From Bacteroidaceae bacterium (GTDB taxonomy: Bacteria; Bacteroidota; Bacteroidia; Bacteroidales; Bacteroidaceae): 21,672 bases of DNA. Position numbers and translations under genes: made by a program. The stretch covers positions 1-21,672 of the forward strand of contig CAAGNV010000026.1 in NCBI GenBank assembly GCA_900771425.1. Reading direction: 5' to 3'. Positions 8,379 to 15,023 of the stretch are shown piece by piece; within the stretch, counting starts at the first letter, position 1; every line of letters starts with the position of its first letter. The notes under the pieces are model-generated. The model was not told the origin of the DNA and did no database searches. It saw only the letters and a program-made list of their open reading frames with translations.

Positions 8379-8679
8379 CACCGTGATTTACATCATACTC
8401 TCTGCAGTTACAGCAAACCTGATTCGCATCCTACCAACCCTTCTTATTCGTGGGCGAATAAAGAATCAGTTCATCCGCAGTTTTCTCTATTACATCCCAT
8501 ACGTCACCCTTGCAGTTATGACCTTCCCCGCAATAACGGAAGCCACCGCAACACCCCTCCCCGGCATACTTGCCATGGTCATAGGTATTGCGGCAGCGTG
8601 GCGCGGCCTCGGTCTCTTCCCCGTATCACTCATCTGCTGTGCCGTGGTATTTGTGAGCGAGTGGATTATGAAGCTATAA
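8371..8679 (+). CDS. azlD: AzlD family branched-chain amino acid exporter, small subunit
   Basis: Small membrane partner of AzlC, 102 residues with three to four hydrophobic segments (about 3-25, 35-60, 62-82, 84-100), matching AzlD in size and layout. The PTLLIRGRIKN motif after the first helix is typical of the family. The ATG lies inside the last codons of azlC. Nothing resembling a terminator follows in the 24 bases before the convergent clpB stop. Confidence 0.85.
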   Translation: MSNTVIYIILSAVTANLIRILPTLLIRGRIKNQFIRSFLYYIPYVTLAVMTFPAITEATATPLPGILAMVIGIAAAWRGLGLFPVSLICCAVVFVSEWIMKL

Positions 8680-8703
8680 GTTTTTAAGCCTCATAGTATT
8701 CGA

Positions 8704-10800
8704 TCAATTCATCATTTTAAGTTCATCACTCTCGCAGTCAACCGTGATTGGTTTCGACTTATCGACCTTGTCGGCAATGATGAGTTGCGACAGGCGGTTG
8801 AGCAGGTGCTGCTGGATGGCACGCTTCACAGGACGGGCACCATAGGCAGGGTCATAGCCGGCAGATGCGATGAAGTCGAGTGCACGGTCGGTGAGGTTGA
8901 TGGTGATGCCGTTGTCGGCGAGCATCTTGGCAACCGACTTGACCTGTAGTTCGACAATCTGACGGATTTCAGCCTCGTCGAGATGCTTGAAGGTGATGAT
9001 TTCGTCAACTCGGTTGAGGAACTCAGGGCGCATCAACGTGTGGAGCTGGTCATTGGTCAAGTTGCTGGTCATGATGATGATGGTGTTCTTGAAGTTGACC
9101 GTACGTCCCTTGTTATCCGTGAGGCGACCGTCGTCGAGTACTTGCAGCAGCGTGTTGAACACGTCGGGGTGTGCTTTTTCAATCTCATCGAACAATACCA
9201 CGCTGTATGGCTTACGGCGCACTGCCTCGGTCAGTTGACCACCTTCTTCGTAGCCGACATATCCCGGAGGTGCACCGATGAGTCGGCTCACGCTGTACTT
9301 CTCCTGATATTCGCTCATGTCGATTCGGGTCATGAGGCTCTCGTCGTTGAACAAGTAGTCGGCAAGTGCCTTTGCCAGTTCGGTCTTGCCTACTCCGGTC
9401 GGTCCGAGGAAGATGAATGAGCCAAGTGGGCGACGAGGGTCTTGCAGCCCTGCACGACTGCGGCGTACAGAGTCGCTTACGGCACTGATGGCTTCATCCT
9501 GACCTATGACACGTTGATGGAGTTCGACCTCCAGATTCAGCAGTTTCTCGCGTTCGCTCTGCTGCATCTTCGACACAGGAATGTGTGTCCAACGACTTAC
9601 TACGTCGGCTATGTCTGCGGCAGTGACTTCTTCACGAACCATCTGGGCATCAGCCCCGGAGCCTTGCGACGAATCAGGCATGGCATTGCGAATTTCCTCT
9701 TCCAGCACCTTTATCTTACCATAGCGTATTTCTGCCACACGTCCGTAATCACCTTCACGCTCGGCACGGTCAGCCTCAAAGCGCAGGCGTTCTATCTGGT
9801 CGCGCGCAGCCTGAATGCGGTCGGCACGTTTCTTCTCTTCCTGCCACTTGCCATAGAGTTCGTCGTACTGGCGCTGGAATCCTTCGATGATGGTGGTGAG
9901 TTGTGCCTGTTTCTCTTTGTCGCCTTCGCGCTTTATGGCGGCACGCTCAATCTCGAGTTGCTTCAATCGGCGTCCCAGTTCATCGATTTCCTCAGGCACG
10001 GAGTCGCGCTCCATACGCAGGTGAGCGGCAGCCTCGTCCATGAGGTCTATGGCCTTGTCGGGTAGGAAACGGTCGGTGATGTATCGGTTGCTGAGTTCTA
10101 CGGCTGCAATGATGGCATCGTCGAGTATTCGCACCTTGTGATGACTCTCGTAGCGTTCCTTCAATCCTCGTAGTATGCTGATGCTGCTCAGCACGTCGGG
10201 TTCATCGACCATCACCTTCTGGAATCGGCGTTCCAGAGCCTTGTCTTTTTCAAAATACTTCTGATATTCGTCGAGCGTAGTGGCACCGATGCTGCGCAGT
10301 TCGCCTCGTGCCAATGCCGGTTTCAGTATGTTGGCTGCATCCATAGCCCCCGACGTCTGACCTGCACCGACCAGCGTATGTATCTCGTCGATGAACAGTA
10401 TGATCTTGCCCTGGCTCTCGACCACGGCATTGATGACCTTCTTCAGGCGTTCCTCGAACTCACCCTGATACTTTGCACCGGCAATGAGTGCTCCCATGTC
10501 GAGCGAATAGAGTTGCTTCTGCCGCAGACTTTCAGGTACATCGCCCCGCAGAATGCGATGAGCGAGCCCTTCGACGATAGCGGTCTTGCCGGTACCTGGT
10601 TCGCCAATAAGTATTGGATTGTTCTTGGTTCGGCGCGAGAGTATCTGCAACACGCGTCGGATTTCGTCGTCACGGCCTATGACTGGGTCGAGTTTACCCT
10701 GTCGCGCCTGATCCACAAGATTGGTAGCAAACTGTTTCAGTGCTTCCATATTCTGGTCATTGCCAGCATTCTGGTTAGTATTCATTCCGTAATTGTTCAT
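8704..10800 (-). CDS. clpB: ClpB-type ATP-dependent disaggregase lacking the N-terminal domain
   Basis: Hexameric AAA+ chaperone that extracts polypeptides from aggregates, working with DnaK. At 698 residues it is about 160 shorter than E. coli ClpB. A 16-residue Asn-rich leader (NNYGMNTNQNAGNDQ) replaces the substrate-binding Clp_N domain; the frame opens no further, and no Clp_N coding sequence lies upstream. NBD1 has Walker A GEPGTGKT (66-73) and Walker B IILFIDE (133-139). The coiled-coil M domain spans about 265-375, which separates ClpB from ClpC and ClpA. NBD2 has Walker A GPTGVGKT (466-473) and Walker B VVLFDE (534-539). Between the sensor-1 segment MTSN (577-580) and RPEFLNR (591-597) only ten residues remain, against about 30 in E. 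coli. No consensus -7/-33 promoter was found upstream. Confidence 0.93.
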   Translation of the reverse strand: MNNYGMNTNQNAGNDQNMEALKQFATNLVDQARQGKLDPVIGRDDEIRRVLQILSRRTKNNPILIGEPGTGKTAIVEGLAHRILRGDVPESLRQKQLYSLDMGALIAGAKYQGEFEERLKKVINAVVESQGKIILFIDEIHTLVGAGQTSGAMDAANILKPALARGELRSIGATTLDEYQKYFEKDKALERRFQKVMVDEPDVLSSISILRGLKERYESHHKVRILDDAIIAAVELSNRYITDRFLPDKAIDLMDEAAAHLRMERDSVPEEIDELGRRLKQLEIERAAIKREGDKEKQAQLTTIIEGFQRQYDELYGKWQEEKKRADRIQAARDQIERLRFEADRAEREGDYGRVAEIRYGKIKVLEEEIRNAMPDSSQGSGADAQMVREEVTAADIADVVSRWTHIPVSKMQQSEREKLLNLEVELHQRVIGQDEAISAVSDSVRRSRAGLQDPRRPLGSFIFLGPTGVGKTELAKALADYLFNDESLMTRIDMSEYQEKYSVSRLIGAPPGYVGYEEGGQLTEAVRRKPYSVVLFDEIEKAHPDVFNTLLQVLDDGRLTDNKGRTVNFKNTIIIMTSNLTNDQLHTLMRPEFLNRVDEIITFKHLDEAEIRQIVELQVKSVAKMLADNGITINLTDRALDFIASAGYDPAYGARPVKRAIQQHLLNRLSQLIIADKVDKSKPITVDCESDELKMMN

Positions 10801-11170
10801 CTCTTATTTTCCTTTCGTTTTTAGTAAATCCTTTGCTCTCGCTATAATCAAGAAACATTCCACAGCGCATCGTATGCCAAATTGTCCGAGTATTATGCCA
10901 TAATGGCATGATAAGAATCATGTAACGGGACAAAGGCGGTCGATTACTCCGACAACTGCTGCAATGGGTTACATATCAACGAACTACAATCGAAAGCACG
11001 GCCGATTCGACCTTTGGGACAATTACCCGACTAAAAGGACGAAATATTACAATTGTCCTATTTTTGGCAACCTTCGTGCGCCCACCTGTAAGGTGTATTT
11101 AGGCAGAAAAACAAGCCAAAAACAGTCATTCGCAAGTTTCTGATAATCACCGCACATAGCAGTAAGCAAA
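10801..11170. other. Non-coding region upstream of clpB with small palindromes
   Basis: No gene is supported here. Visible structures are a near-palindrome ATGCCATAATGGCAT at 10895-10909; an AATTGTCC motif at 10880-10887 and 11051-11058 with its inverse GGACAATT at 11018-11025; and a nested inverted repeat at 11061-11122. Regulatory sites of clpB are expected here, but no standard promoter or CIRCE-type operator was recognised. Confidence 0.5.
11061..11122. repeat. Nested inverted repeat
   Basis: The outer arms TTTTTGGC (11061-11068) and GCCAAAAA (11115-11122) enclose a compact inner hairpin CACCT-gta-AGGTG (11083-11095). On either strand one outer arm is T-rich, but there is no trailing T tract. 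It could be a dispersed intergenic element or a regulatory structure. Confidence 0.45.
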
Positions 11171-11281
11171 AACGCAGCCATATCTTCGGCCCGTAAGATT
11201 TGGTTCTTCGGGCAATAAGATTTGGTTCTTATGGCGATAAGATTTGGTTCTTCAGACGCGAAGATATGGCTGCATTTCCTA
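11171..11281. repeat. Cluster 1 of 22-base tandem hairpin units with inverted end copy
   Basis: Three direct units share TAAGATTTGGTTCTT at 11194, 11216 and 11238, a strict 22-base period. A diverged fourth unit starts at 11260, in phase. An inverted copy of that fourth unit lies at 11174-11188, and its 15 bases (GCAGCCATATCTTCG) pair perfectly with 11259-11273. Each central unit can also fold alone: AAGA/TCTT closes a TTTGGT loop, and the flanks differ but still pair (GCCCG/CGGGC, GCaAT/ATgGC, GCG/CGC). It lies between the divergent clpB and patatin genes. Confidence 0.9.
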
Positions 11282-11410
11282 TGGGATGCAATCGGCATTG
11301 CGGAAATCTAATAAAAATCCTATTTTCAGCAATTGGTGGAAAACTTCAAATCACTTGATGTTATTCCTTACGATAAAAACAGTACGAATCATATTTTTTA
11401 TCAACACTAC

Positions 11411-11442
11411 TTGCATCAATTCGGATTTTATCATTACCTTTG
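11411..11442 (+). promoter_or_regulatory. Bacteroidetes-type promoter for the patatin-like lipase gene
   Basis: A TTG at 11411-11413 and TACCTTTG at 11435-11442 are separated by 21 bases. Transcription would begin near 11449, about 43 bases before the ATG at 11492. Confidence 0.7.
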
Positions 11443-11491
11443 CAGCCAGAAAGACTTATGAAGGGATAAACTTACACCTTATATATAATAT

Positions 11492-12508
11492 ATGGCAAAC
11501 AGTACGAATAATTTTCAACGGTTGACGGCAATAGTGCTCATGGTCGCAGTCTTCACTGTTGCATGGGCTGGTGAGACAGGCAAGAAAGGCATCGAAAAGA
11601 AACGTCCGAAGATCGGTCTGGTTCTCGGTGGCGGCGGTGCCAAGGGTGCTGCCGAGGTTGGTGTACTTAAGTACATAGACCAGGCTGGCATTAACATCGA
11701 CTACATTGCCGGAACCAGCATCGGATCGATTATCGGTGCCCTGTATAGCGTCGGCTACCGTGCCGACGACCTCGATTCGCTATTTCACTCGCAGCAATGG
11801 CTGTCGCTGCTTACCGACCGCGACATGGAGCATGCTTCACAAATCATTTCACAGACAGACAGCACGTTATACGTCTTTGGCTTTCCGATAAAACGTCCGA
11901 AGATAACTACGCCGAACCACACCAAGACGTTCGGTTTGAGTCGTGGCGACAGCATCGTCAGCCTGTTTGAGGAAATGACGCAGCAACCGGAATATACCGA
12001 TTTCGACAAACTGCCGATACCATTCCGCTGCGTGGCAGTAGATATCAAGTCATTCAGCGAAGTAGTGATGCACGAAGGCAACCTGGCAAGGTCAATGCGT
12101 GCCAGCATGGCTATTCCCGGAGTGTTCAAGCCTGTCGAGATGGACGGCAAGTTACTGGTTGACGGTGGTTTGATGAACAATCTGCCTGTAGATGTAGTGC
12201 GCGACATGGGGGCTGACATCGTCATCGCAATCGACCTGACGCAGAACAAGCATGAGAAGCGCAAACCTAAAGAACCTGACGAAGACGAGGGCACCGGCAA
12301 AAGACTGCAGAACTTGCTGCTGTGGGCGTTCGACCGTCCCGACATCGACAAGTACAAAGAGAACTCAACACATGTCGATGTGTATATCAACCCCGACCTG
12401 AAAGGTTTCTCGGCAGCCGACTTCACTCCGAAGAAGATAGCCAAGATGATTGAGCAAGGCGAGAAGGCCGGAAAGGCAGCATTGGCAGAATTGGAGAAGT
12501 TAAGATGA
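11492..12508 (+). CDS. Secreted patatin-like phospholipase
   Basis: Serine lipid acyl hydrolase with a Ser-Asp dyad, 338 residues. A signal peptide spans about 1-26 (hydrophobic 11-25, ending AWA). The patatin domain has the oxyanion-hole loop GGGGAKG (46-52), the nucleophile S76 in GTSIG (74-78) and the catalytic Asp D224 in VDGG (223-226), followed by MNNLPVDVV. Many Bacteroidetes patatins carry a C-terminal beta-barrel or POTRA region; this one ends soon after the lipase domain with a charged Lys/Glu linker (about 252-270) and a helical tail, so it is probably soluble in the periplasm. It has its own promoter and converges on the SGNH hydrolase gene across a long inverted repeat. The substrate is unknown. 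Confidence 0.9.
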   Translation: MANSTNNFQRLTAIVLMVAVFTVAWAGETGKKGIEKKRPKIGLVLGGGGAKGAAEVGVLKYIDQAGINIDYIAGTSIGSIIGALYSVGYRADDLDSLFHSQQWLSLLTDRDMEHASQIISQTDSTLYVFGFPIKRPKITTPNHTKTFGLSRGDSIVSLFEEMTQQPEYTDFDKLPIPFRCVAVDIKSFSEVVMHEGNLARSMRASMAIPGVFKPVEMDGKLLVDGGLMNNLPVDVVRDMGADIVIAIDLTQNKHEKRKPKEPDEDEGTGKRLQNLLLWAFDRPDIDKYKENSTHVDVYINPDLKGFSAADFTPKKIAKMIEQGEKAGKAALAELEKLR

Positions 12509-12544
12509 CGGTGCAACGAAGACGGTACAAAGGCCGTCATACGA

Positions 12545-12614
12545 AAACAGTTTAGCGGTTAGTGACCTGAACGTAAGCCAAATGGCCATTCAAGCACTAA
12601 CCGCTAAACTGTTT
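12545..12614. terminator. Perfect 20-bp inverted repeat, likely bidirectional terminator
   Basis: The arms AAACAGTTTAGCGGTTAGTG (12545-12564) and 12595-12614 are perfectly complementary around a 30-base loop. It lies between the convergent patatin and SGNH hydrolase stops, with GTTTCTT after it on one strand and GTTTTCG on the other. The T tracts are short, so strong termination is likely but not certain. Confidence 0.65.
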
Positions 12615-12643
12615 CTTGTAAAAAACGAGGAGCCAAGCGTCCT

Positions 12644-13429
12644 TTACTGGTTGTTCATCCTCTGACGACGGCGGTCCTGAAGAGCGCCAAGCATCATCCG
12701 GCGAGCAGGACGGTTGCCACCTTCAGGTCGAGCCTGAGCGTCACGAATCAGGCGCTGCGACAGAATCTGAGCGATGACGGCAGCACCATCCTCGTTAGGG
12801 TGAACATTGTCCGGAAGCAGGTGCACATAAGGTCTGAATGCAGTATTGAGGTCGATGATTGGCAGATTCATCTCGCGTGCCACCTCACGGATGTAAGGAA
12901 TGACACCGTTAGTGATGACACTGTCGTTGATTTCCCAACGAGGGAAAGTACAAGGGATAGGCAGGCAGAGATAAATCTTCGGTTTGGTAGGCAGTTCCTG
13001 AAAACTGCGTATCAACGCACGGAGGTCATCCTTGAACGTATCGTTGAACTTCCAGTTCTGAGGCTTCGAGTCGTTGGTTCCAAGCTTGATAGTCACGATG
13101 TTAGGTTGGAAAGCAAGTGCATCCTTGTAAATCTGTTCTTTCATATAAGGCACGTCGCCCTTGTTCATCAGCGTGCGGCCACTGATACCGAAGTTCCCAA
13201 CCTCGTACTTATCGCCGAGCAAACGACCGAGCACAGCAGGATAAGTGTCGCGGTCGCGGTTCTTGATACCATGACCGTAAGTGATGCTGTTACCTACGCA
13301 AGCCACACGTATCTTTTCGGATTGGGCATTGCATGAAGAGTCACCGAAATAGCCGAAAGACGGCATGACAAACATTACTGCCAGTGCAACGTACAGCACT
13401 TTAACAGATGAAAATGAATATCGTTTCAT
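12644..13429 (-). CDS. Secreted SGNH/GDSL hydrolase
   Basis: Esterase or acetylesterase-like enzyme of 261 residues, exported by a signal peptide (hydrophobic 11-27, probable cleavage after CNA at about 35). The four SGNH blocks are visible: nucleophile S48 in VGNSITYGHG, Gly of block II in NFGISG (79-84), Asn of GTND (117-120) and the DxxH pair D207/H210 in PDNVHPN. Related Bacteroidetes enzymes often act on acetylated polysaccharides and sit in carbohydrate loci, but no carbohydrate genes are seen here, so the substrate is unknown. The C-terminus is unusually Arg-rich (RPARRMMLGALQDRRRQRM). It has a well-formed promoter of its own on the minus strand and diverges from pyrB. Confidence 0.9.
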   Translation of the reverse strand: MKRYSFSSVKVLYVALAVMFVMPSFGYFGDSSCNAQSEKIRVACVGNSITYGHGIKNRDRDTYPAVLGRLLGDKYEVGNFGISGRTLMNKGDVPYMKEQIYKDALAFQPNIVTIKLGTNDSKPQNWKFNDTFKDDLRALIRSFQELPTKPKIYLCLPIPCTFPRWEINDSVITNGVIPYIREVAREMNLPIIDLNTAFRPYVHLLPDNVHPNEDGAAVIAQILSQRLIRDAQARPEGGNRPARRMMLGALQDRRRQRMNNQ

Positions 13430-13466
13430 GTTATTATTATTTATGGAGTTAGTAATATTATGATTG

Positions 13467-13497
13467 CAAAGGTAGGAAATAATTGAGAATTAACAAA
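13467..13497 (-). promoter_or_regulatory. Bacteroidetes-type promoter for the SGNH hydrolase gene
   Basis: On the minus strand TTTG (13494-13497) and TACCTTTG (13467-13474) are separated by 19 bases, a near-ideal match. The start codon lies about 38 bases downstream of the -7 element. Confidence 0.8.
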
Positions 13498-13558
13498 TGA
13501 GAATCGGCAATTATTGCAATCTTTTCACTTTTCACTTTCCTCTTTTCACTTTATTTTG

Positions 13559-13566
13559 TATCTTTG
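13559..13566 (+). promoter_or_regulatory. Probable -7 element of the pyrB operon promoter
   Basis: TATCTTTG matches TAnnTTTG and lies 25 bases before the ATG at 13591. It overlaps an in-frame TTG at 13564, which argues against that TTG as a start. The upstream DNA is rich in TTTTCACTT repeats and lacks a clear -33 TTG. Confidence 0.6.
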
Positions 13567-13590
13567 CACGATAATTTGTACATGCACAAA

Positions 13591-14520
13591 ATGGAAAATA
13601 AGAGTATCGTATCTATCGCCAACTACTCAACAGAGCAGATTAAGGCATTGCTCGACATGGCAGCCGAGTTTGAGAAGCATCCGAACCGACGACTGCTTGA
13701 AGGCAAGGTAGTGGCAACCTTGTTCTTCGAACCGTCAACACGTACACGCCTCTCATTCGAGACAGCAGCCAACCGTCTCGGAGCACGTGTCATAGGATTC
13801 ACAGACCCGAAAGTCACAAGTTCGTCGAAAGGCGAGACACTGAAAGACACCATCAAGATGGTCAGCAACTACGCCGACGTCATCGTGATGCGCCACCGCC
13901 TCGAAGGGGCAGCACTGTATGCCAGCGAAGTGACAAACGTGCCCATCATCAACGCAGGCGACGGCAGCAACCTGCACCCCTCACAGACAATGCTCGACCT
14001 CTACTCGATATACAAGACACAGGGAACACTCGAGAACCTCAACATATACATGGTAGGCGACCTGAAATACGGACGCACCGTCCACTCACTACTCATGTCG
14101 ATGCAACCATACAACCCTACATTCCACTTCATCGCTCCAAAAGAACTGGAAATGCCTGATGAATACAAGCAATTCTGCAAGGACAAGGGCATACGCTACA
14201 TCGAACAGCAAGACTTCACAGCCGACACCATAGCCGACGCCGACATTCTGTATATGACACGAGTTCAGCGCGAACGATTCACCGACCTCATGGAATATGA
14301 GCGCGTGAAAGACACATACATTCTACGCGCCGACATGCTTGGAAAATGCCGCGAGAACATGAAAATCCTGCATCCACTGCCACGTGTCAACGAGATAGAA
14401 TACGATGTCGATGAATCGCCACACGCATACTATTTCCAACAGGCACAGAACGGACTATACGCCCGTCAGGCACTCATCAGCCACGTATTGGGATACACAC
14501 TCGAAGACATCATCGAATAA
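13591..14520 (+). CDS. pyrB: Aspartate carbamoyltransferase catalytic subunit
   Basis: Catalyses carbamoyl phosphate plus L-aspartate to N-carbamoyl-L-aspartate, the committed step of pyrimidine synthesis. From the ATG at 13591 it is 309 residues, close to E. coli PyrB. The carbamoyl-phosphate loop STRT is at 49-52, the mobile loop SSKGE with its Lys at 77-81, an Arg-His-Arg at 101-103, and HPSQ at 129-132; the aspartate-binding domain follows. I prefer the 13591 start (MENKSIVSIANYS) because the -7 element overlaps the TTG at 13564, and a nearer ATG at 13582 would leave almost no leader. pyrI follows after 46 bases, so the enzyme should be the PyrB6-PyrI6 type with nucleotide control. No attenuator is obvious in the short leader. 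Confidence 0.96.
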   Translation: MENKSIVSIANYSTEQIKALLDMAAEFEKHPNRRLLEGKVVATLFFEPSTRTRLSFETAANRLGARVIGFTDPKVTSSSKGETLKDTIKMVSNYADVIVMRHRLEGAALYASEVTNVPIINAGDGSNLHPSQTMLDLYSIYKTQGTLENLNIYMVGDLKYGRTVHSLLMSMQPYNPTFHFIAPKELEMPDEYKQFCKDKGIRYIEQQDFTADTIADADILYMTRVQRERFTDLMEYERVKDTYILRADMLGKCRENMKILHPLPRVNEIEYDVDESPHAYYFQQAQNGLYARQALISHVLGYTLEDIIE

Positions 14521-14566
14521 GAGACATAACCGAAGAAAGGAACGCTTGACAACAGCATAAAAAGAC

Positions 14567-15019
14567 ATGAAGAATAAAGACTTACAAGTAGCAGCACTCG
14601 AGAACGGTTCGGTCATCGACCACATACCCGTCGATAAGCTCTTCACACTGGTGCAGATGCTTCAGCTCGACAAATTCACCGAGCCAGTCACCATCGGCAA
14701 CAACCTCGAAAGCCACAAGTGCAGCAAGAAAGGCATCATCAAGGTATCGGGCAAGTTCTTCACAGACGACGAACTCAGCCGACTGGCAGTAGTATGCCCC
14801 AACATGAAACTCGCCGTCATACGCGACTTCGAAGTAGTTGAGAAGCGCGACATAGTATTGCCCGAGACACTGACCGACGTAGTGAAATGCGCCAACCCGG
14901 TATGTATCACCAACAACGAACCGATGCACACCATATTCAACGTTGATAAAGAACAAGGAGTAGTGAAGTGCCACTACTGCGGAAAGACACAAACAATAGG
15001 AAACATCAAACTGAAATAA
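14567..15019 (+). CDS. pyrI: Aspartate carbamoyltransferase regulatory subunit
   Basis: Regulatory chain that binds CTP/ATP and joins catalytic trimers into the allosteric holoenzyme. Its 150 residues match the family (about 153 in E. coli). The N-terminal allosteric domain (about 5-100) includes the conserved GSVIDHIP (14-21) and LNLPS-like region replaced by LESHKCSKKG (47-56). The C-terminal zinc domain has four Cys ligands, C108, C113, C135 and C138 (CANPVC and CHYC). It lies 46 bases after pyrB, and its stop is only 4 bases before the ileS ATG, so co-transcription with ileS is very likely. Confidence 0.95.
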   Translation: MKNKDLQVAALENGSVIDHIPVDKLFTLVQMLQLDKFTEPVTIGNNLESHKCSKKGIIKVSGKFFTDDELSRLAVVCPNMKLAVIRDFEVVEKRDIVLPETLTDVVKCANPVCITNNEPMHTIFNVDKEQGVVKCHYCGKTQTIGNIKLK

Positions 15020-15023
15020 CATC

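Noticed and set aside
9442..10065. Plus-strand frame of 207 codons
   Set aside because: It is antisense to the M domain and NBD1 of clpB and shows no family motifs.
11171..11281. CRISPR array
   Set aside because: The 22-base units abut with a 22-base period and have no unique spacers of 30 bases or more, and no cas genes are near.
11047..11298. Minus-strand reading frame of 83 codons
   Set aside because: It runs straight through the nested inverted repeat and the 22-base units and has no recognisable domain; the frame is a by-product of the repeats.
13564..13590. Upstream TTG start for pyrB
   Set aside because: The TTG is part of the -7 promoter element TATCTTTG, so it would not be in the transcript; the ATG at 13591 fits family alignments.
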